A DNA stretch of 7,935 nucleotides, taken from positions 1-7,935 of the forward strand of contig JAUYGE010000167.1 in NCBI GenBank assembly GCA_030690705.1, in the 5' to 3' direction. The translations under genes and the position numbers were made by a program. Of this stretch, positions 5,463-7,935 are shown piece by piece. Origin of the DNA: Dehalococcoidia bacterium. Its GTDB lineage: Bacteria > Chloroflexota > Dehalococcoidia > JAENJB01. The notes beneath the pieces are model-generated. The model was not told the DNA's origin, did not search any database, and worked only from the letters and a program-made list of their open reading frames with translations. The stretch's first letter is position 1. Each line of letters opens with the position of its first letter.

Positions 5463-6089
5463 ATGGCCGTCATATTTCCGCTGGAACCGAAGAAGACCGC
5501 TTTGCTCATCTACGATGTAGTTAACGAGATGGCCGACCCCGGTGGCGCTTTCTACGATCCCTCTGTGAACGAGATACTCTCTCAGATACAGAAGCTGCTG
5601 GGAGTGTGTCGCGCCAGAGGGATTGCCGTTTTCTATACCGTTCCCGCGAACAAGGGGCGTGAAGACATGGGCCGCATGGCCGACTTCTACCCTGAGCTGG
5701 TCAGCAGGGGCCTCTTCCGGCCCGGCAGCCACGGCTCTCAGGTGCACTCCTCTATAAAGCCGGAGGCTGGTGATAGAATCATTGAGAAACCAAGGTATGG
5801 CGCTTTTCATGGCACCAGGCTTGACCAAGTACTGCGTCGCAAAGGGATAGATACCATCTTGATATGCGGCATATCCACCCAGGTGGGTTGCAGCACCACG
5901 GCCAGGGAAGCCGCCAGTCGTGACTTCAAGGTGGTCATGGTAAGGGATGCCTGTCTGTCCAGACCCATAGCCGACCAGGGCTGGGGCCCCGTAAACCAGA
6001 AGGATGTGGAGAGGGTCCATATGAGCACCCTCTCCCGTTCCTTTGCCATGGTAGCGAGCACCGACGAGGTGACAAGGAGATTGAGATGA
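5463..6089 (+). CDS. Isochorismatase-family cysteine hydrolase
   Basis: A 208-residue cytoplasmic alpha/beta hydrolase of the isochorismatase-like group, which includes nicotinamidases, N-carbamoyl amidohydrolases, maleamate amidohydrolases and ureidoacrylate hydrolases. The catalytic triad is visible: D18 in LIYDVVNE, K109 in IIEKPRYGAF, and nucleophile C143 in GISTQVGCSTTAREA. The presence of Cys suggests an amide or carbamoyl hydrolase rather than a true isochorismatase (isochorismate pyruvate-lyases lack that Cys). The family-typical RYGAFHGTRLD segment (111-121) is intact and length is normal. ATG5463 follows AGGAGG (5449-5454) at eight bases. It lies 40 bases upstream of a UbiD-family gene on the same strand with a shared upstream promoter, so the two are probably co-transcribed and may act on one substrate. 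Exact substrate unknown. Confidence 0.9.
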   Translation: MAVIFPLEPKKTALLIYDVVNEMADPGGAFYDPSVNEILSQIQKLLGVCRARGIAVFYTVPANKGREDMGRMADFYPELVSRGLFRPGSHGSQVHSSIKPEAGDRIIEKPRYGAFHGTRLDQVLRRKGIDTILICGISTQVGCSTTAREAASRDFKVVMVRDACLSRPIADQGWGPVNQKDVERVHMSTLSRSFAMVASTDEVTRRLR

Positions 6090-6090
6090 G

Positions 6091-6107
6091 GCGGCGACGC
6101 TCGCCGC
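6091..6107 (+). other. Intercistronic hairpin between hydrolase and ubiD-like genes
   Basis: GCGGCGA (6091-6097) and TCGCCGC (6101-6107) form a perfect 7-bp GC-rich stem with a three-base loop, directly after the hydrolase stop and 11 bases before the AGGAGG of the next gene. There is no T-run, so it is not a clear terminator. It could affect mRNA stability or relative translation of the two genes. Confidence 0.5.
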
Positions 6108-6129
6108 ACGGTTATCTGAGGAGGTTGAA

Positions 6130-7554
6130 ATGGCCGATCTAAGGGACTGGTTGCGAGAGGTAGAGAAAAGGGAAGAGGTGAAGCTTATCGAGGGGGCTCA
6201 CTGGGACTTGGATATCGGTTTCCTCACCGCTTACTACTGGAAGCAATGGAGGACCTCGCCGGCCCTCATGTTCGATAAGATACAGGGTTGTCCTCCCGGC
6301 TTCAGGGTGCTGAGCAACTACGTCATGACGCCGGGCCGCATGGCGCTCACGTTCGGACTGCCTGCGGACGCGCCCGACAAGGAGATCATGGCCGCCGTGC
6401 GGCAACGGATGCCGGAATGGGAGGCAAGGTCGAAGGACTTCGCTCCCCGCCCGGTGAAGAAGGGACCGGTAATGGAGAATGTCGTCTCGGGCGACCAGGT
6501 GGACCTCTACCGTTTCCCCACTCCCAAATGGCATGAAGAGGACGGCGGCCGGTACATTGGCACGGGCTGTGCCGTCATCACTCAGGACCCGGATACCGGA
6601 GAGGTCAATCTGGGGTGCTACCGTAATATGATTCTGGACAAGAAGACGGTAGGACTGGAGATGGCGCCGGGAAAACACGGGCGGCTGCATGTGGAGAAAT
6701 ATCACGCTCGCGGGAAAGCCTGTCCCGTGGCGATATCTATAGGGCATCATCCCCTGATCTTCGCTCTTGCCGGTGTGGAGTTCCCCGTTCCCGAGTATCC
6801 GTTGCTTGGAGCCATCACCGGGCAGCCGGCGGAGGTCATCCAGGAGGAGATAACCGGACTGCCCATCCCCGCCGACAGCGAGATGGTGCTTGCCGGCTGG
6901 TGTCCGGCCGGGCAGAAGAGGCCGGAGGGTCCCTTTGGCGAATATACGGGCTACTACGCCAGCCAGGAGAGGGAGGAGCCCTTTGTGGTCGTGGAGCGAA
7001 TCTACTACCGGAACAATCCCATCATGCTGGGCGCTCCTCCCGGGCGTCCTCCCAATGGTTTCAGCTACCTGCACAGCTTGATGCGCAGCCTGGTGCTGGA
7101 AAACGACCTCAGGAAGAGCGGCATACCGGATATAGTCGGGGTCTGGACCCACGAGGCGCCGGGCACCCTTTTTGTCACCGTATCCATAAAGCAGCGATAC
7201 GCCGGCCATGCCAAACAGGTGGGACTGGCTGCTCGACATCTGGTGAGAACGGGGCTGGGTGCCCGCTACATCGTTGTGGTGGATGAGGATATTGACGTCA
7301 CCAACATTGCCGATGTGCTGTGGGCCCTGACCACCAGGTCAGACCCTGAGAAGCATATAGACATCATCCGCCGAACGCGTAGCGGTGGGCTGGACACCAT
7401 GATTCGCCGGCCGGCGACCTCTTTCCATGGTTCGACAGCCATCATCGAGGCATGCAGGCCGTACGAGTGGCTGAGCGAGTTCCCGAAAGCGGTGGAGTTT
7501 AGCCCCGAGGTCGAGAAGAAGATGATGGCTAAGTGGGGGAAGGTGCTGTCTTAG
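6130..7554 (+). CDS. UbiD-family (prenylated-FMN) decarboxylase
   Basis: A 474-residue member of the UbiD family, which reversibly (de)carboxylates aromatic or alpha,beta-unsaturated acids using prenylated FMN made by UbiX. Aligned by eye with A. niger Fdc1, the metal/cofactor ligands N160 (EVNLGCYRN), H183 (KHGRLH) and E222 (PEYPLLGAITG) are present. The catalytic Arg-Glu-Glu set is R165, E266 and E271 (the last two in PEGPFGE). The N-terminal RDWLREVEKREEVKLIEG and LMFDKIQG segments and the C-terminal VVVDEDIDVTNIADVLWAL are family-typical, and length is close to normal (about 490). All key residues are intact, so it is probably active. The substrate is not predictable; UbiD itself, phenolic acid decarboxylases and anaerobic aromatic carboxylases share these features. 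ATG6130 follows AGGAGG (6119-6124) at five bases. It is second in a likely two-gene unit with the hydrolase. No ubiX partner is in the window. Confidence 0.93.
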   Translation: MADLRDWLREVEKREEVKLIEGAHWDLDIGFLTAYYWKQWRTSPALMFDKIQGCPPGFRVLSNYVMTPGRMALTFGLPADAPDKEIMAAVRQRMPEWEARSKDFAPRPVKKGPVMENVVSGDQVDLYRFPTPKWHEEDGGRYIGTGCAVITQDPDTGEVNLGCYRNMILDKKTVGLEMAPGKHGRLHVEKYHARGKACPVAISIGHHPLIFALAGVEFPVPEYPLLGAITGQPAEVIQEEITGLPIPADSEMVLAGWCPAGQKRPEGPFGEYTGYYASQEREEPFVVVERIYYRNNPIMLGAPPGRPPNGFSYLHSLMRSLVLENDLRKSGIPDIVGVWTHEAPGTLFVTVSIKQRYAGHAKQVGLAARHLVRTGLGARYIVVVDEDIDVTNIADVLWALTTRSDPEKHIDIIRRTRSGGLDTMIRRPATSFHGSTAIIEACRPYEWLSEFPKAVEFSPEVEKKMMAKWGKVLS

Positions 7555-7627
7555 AAGGACCTCACCGCAGAAAGGATATTTGTAGGAGATAAAAGATAAA
7601 AATATAGTTGAGTTTACTAACCCTGTA

Positions 7628-7654
7628 TCCCCCTCTCCTCAAAGGAGCGGGGGA
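7628..7654. terminator. Hairpin 1 of a tandem pair after the ubiD-like gene
   Basis: TCCCCC (7628-7633) pairs with GGGGGA (7649-7654) and, after one mismatch, CTCCT (7635-7639) pairs with AGGAG (7643-7647) around a CAA loop. The sequence after it is AGTACTTT, a weak T-tract. A terminator role is possible; it could instead be a dispersed repeat. Confidence 0.45.
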
Positions 7655-7661
7655 AGTACTT

Positions 7662-7689
7662 TCTAAGAGGGCCGGACGGCCCTCTTAGA
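7662..7689. terminator. Hairpin 2, perfect 12-bp stem between convergent genes
   Basis: TCTAAGAGGGCC (7662-7673) is perfectly complementary to GGCCCTCTTAGA (7678-7689) with a GGAC loop. This is the strongest stem-loop in the window. There is no T-run on the plus side (CGCCCCATTTG follows). It may end transcription from both sides without a classic tail, or protect 3' ends. Confidence 0.5.
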
Positions 7690-7713
7690 CGCCCCATTTG
7701 AGACAGGCTAGCC

Positions 7714-7840
7714 TGTCATTGCGAGGCCCCGGCTTGGTGGGCCGAAGCAATCCGTCCCCTGCGACTGGGAGTTATCCCGATTTCATCGGGACTTCGCGGA
7801 GTTTATCCTGAGCCAATCTGGCGAAGGGCTCGCAATGACA
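7714..7840. repeat. 127-base composite inverted-repeat element, copy 2
   Basis: The ends TGTCATTGCGAG (7714-7725) and CTCGCAATGACA (7829-7840) are perfect 12-base inverted complements, the same end motif as copy 1 at 3321-3406. The left inner motif CGAAGCAATCCGT (7743-7755) is identical to copy 1. Its right partner is missing, and in its place lies a different module with its own hairpin: TCCCGAT (7775-7781) pairs with ATCGGGA (7785-7791). This looks like a second repeat type replacing or inserted into the first. Non-coding. Confidence 0.8.
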
Positions 7841-7850
7841 TGAGTATGCC

Positions 7851-7935
7851 TTAGCCTCTCCTGGCCATGAGTCGCGCGTATTCGCTCTGCTGGGCCTGGA
7901 CCGCTCGGAGTTGCTGGTCGGTGAACCACTTCTTC
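7851..7935 (-). CDS. C-terminal end of an unrecognised protein, truncated by window edge
   Basis: The minus-strand frame entering from the right edge encodes 27 residues (KKWFTDQQLRAV, then QAQQSEYARLMARRG) and ends in TAA at 7853-7851. The composition (hydrophilic, Q/R-rich, probably helical) is protein-like, and the end abuts the repeat element, which supports a real 3' end. Too little is present to assign a family. It is convergent with the ubiD-like gene. Confidence 0.55.
   Translation of the reverse strand, partial: KKWFTDQQLRAVQAQQSEYARLMARRG

Larger units (their letters stand above)
7555..7850. other. Non-coding gap with hairpins and a composite repeat
   Basis: No gene is seen. From left to right the gap has an AT-rich stretch (about 7575-7620), two adjacent strong hairpins (7628-7654 and 7662-7689), and the composite inverted repeat (7714-7840). 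It separates two convergent genes, so 3'-end formation for both should occur here. Confidence 0.7.

Noticed and set aside
5409..6020. Minus-strand open frame over the isochorismatase-like gene
   Set aside because: Antisense to a gene with an intact catalytic triad; no recognisable motifs and no start signal.
6139..7239. Long open frame of 366 codons on the minus strand inside the ubiD-like gene
   Set aside because: It is antisense to a gene with full family motifs; the translated sequence (rich in H, R, P and Q) matches no family I know and there is no ribosome site. It is a by-product of GC-rich codon use.
3321..7840. The dispersed repeats as a CRISPR array or insertion sequence
   Set aside because: The copies are far apart, lack regular spacers, and contain no transposase frame.

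Overview
The window is a GC-rich bacterial chromosomal segment with eight protein-coding genes (two cut by the window edges), one tRNA gene and a set of dispersed inverted repeats. LL-diaminopimelate aminotransferase (DapL), the metabolic gene mix (crotonase fold, SDR, UbiD decarboxylase, cysteine hydrolase), frequent TTG/GTG starts, AGGAGG ribosome sites and 'GTCATTGCGAG...GAAGCAATCC' repeats suggest an anaerobic or sediment Chloroflexota (Dehalococcoidia-like) genome. That placement is inference; there is no rRNA or marker-gene proof.

Layout: 1-846 (+) is the C-terminal part of dapL. It is followed closely by hflX (+), a ribosome-associated GTPase whose start codon is uncertain. A gene-poor gap of about 245 bases holds two hairpins and separates hflX from a convergent crotonase-family gene (-, 2327-3214), which has a near-consensus promoter. 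The 3215-3533 gap holds that promoter and an 86-base inverted-repeat element. An orphan, truncated ABC ATPase (+, 3534-4301) with altered catalytic motifs follows, then a convergent SDR oxidoreductase (-, 4333-5112) and a CAT-anticodon tRNA (-, 5172-5244), most likely the lysidine-type tRNA-Ile. From 5382 a good sigma70-type promoter leads into a two-gene unit (+): an isochorismatase-like cysteine hydrolase and a UbiD-family decarboxylase with intact cofactor, metal and catalytic residues. The last 380 bases hold two strong hairpins, a second, composite copy of the inverted repeat, and the C-terminal 27 residues of an unrecognised protein on the minus strand.

How the genes work together: dapL (lysine and cell wall) and hflX (ribosome rescue) are housekeeping. 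The crotonase, SDR and hydrolase/UbiD pair look like accessory catabolic enzymes for acyl-CoA, alcohol/ketone and aromatic or unsaturated acid substrates, but no shared pathway can be proven from the window. I see no phage, CRISPR, transposase or defence genes. The items most worth a second look are the hydrolase-UbiD pair, the crotonase lacking both usual catalytic glutamates, the degenerate truncated ABC ATPase, the nested repeats, and an ACATAAT motif found only between genes.
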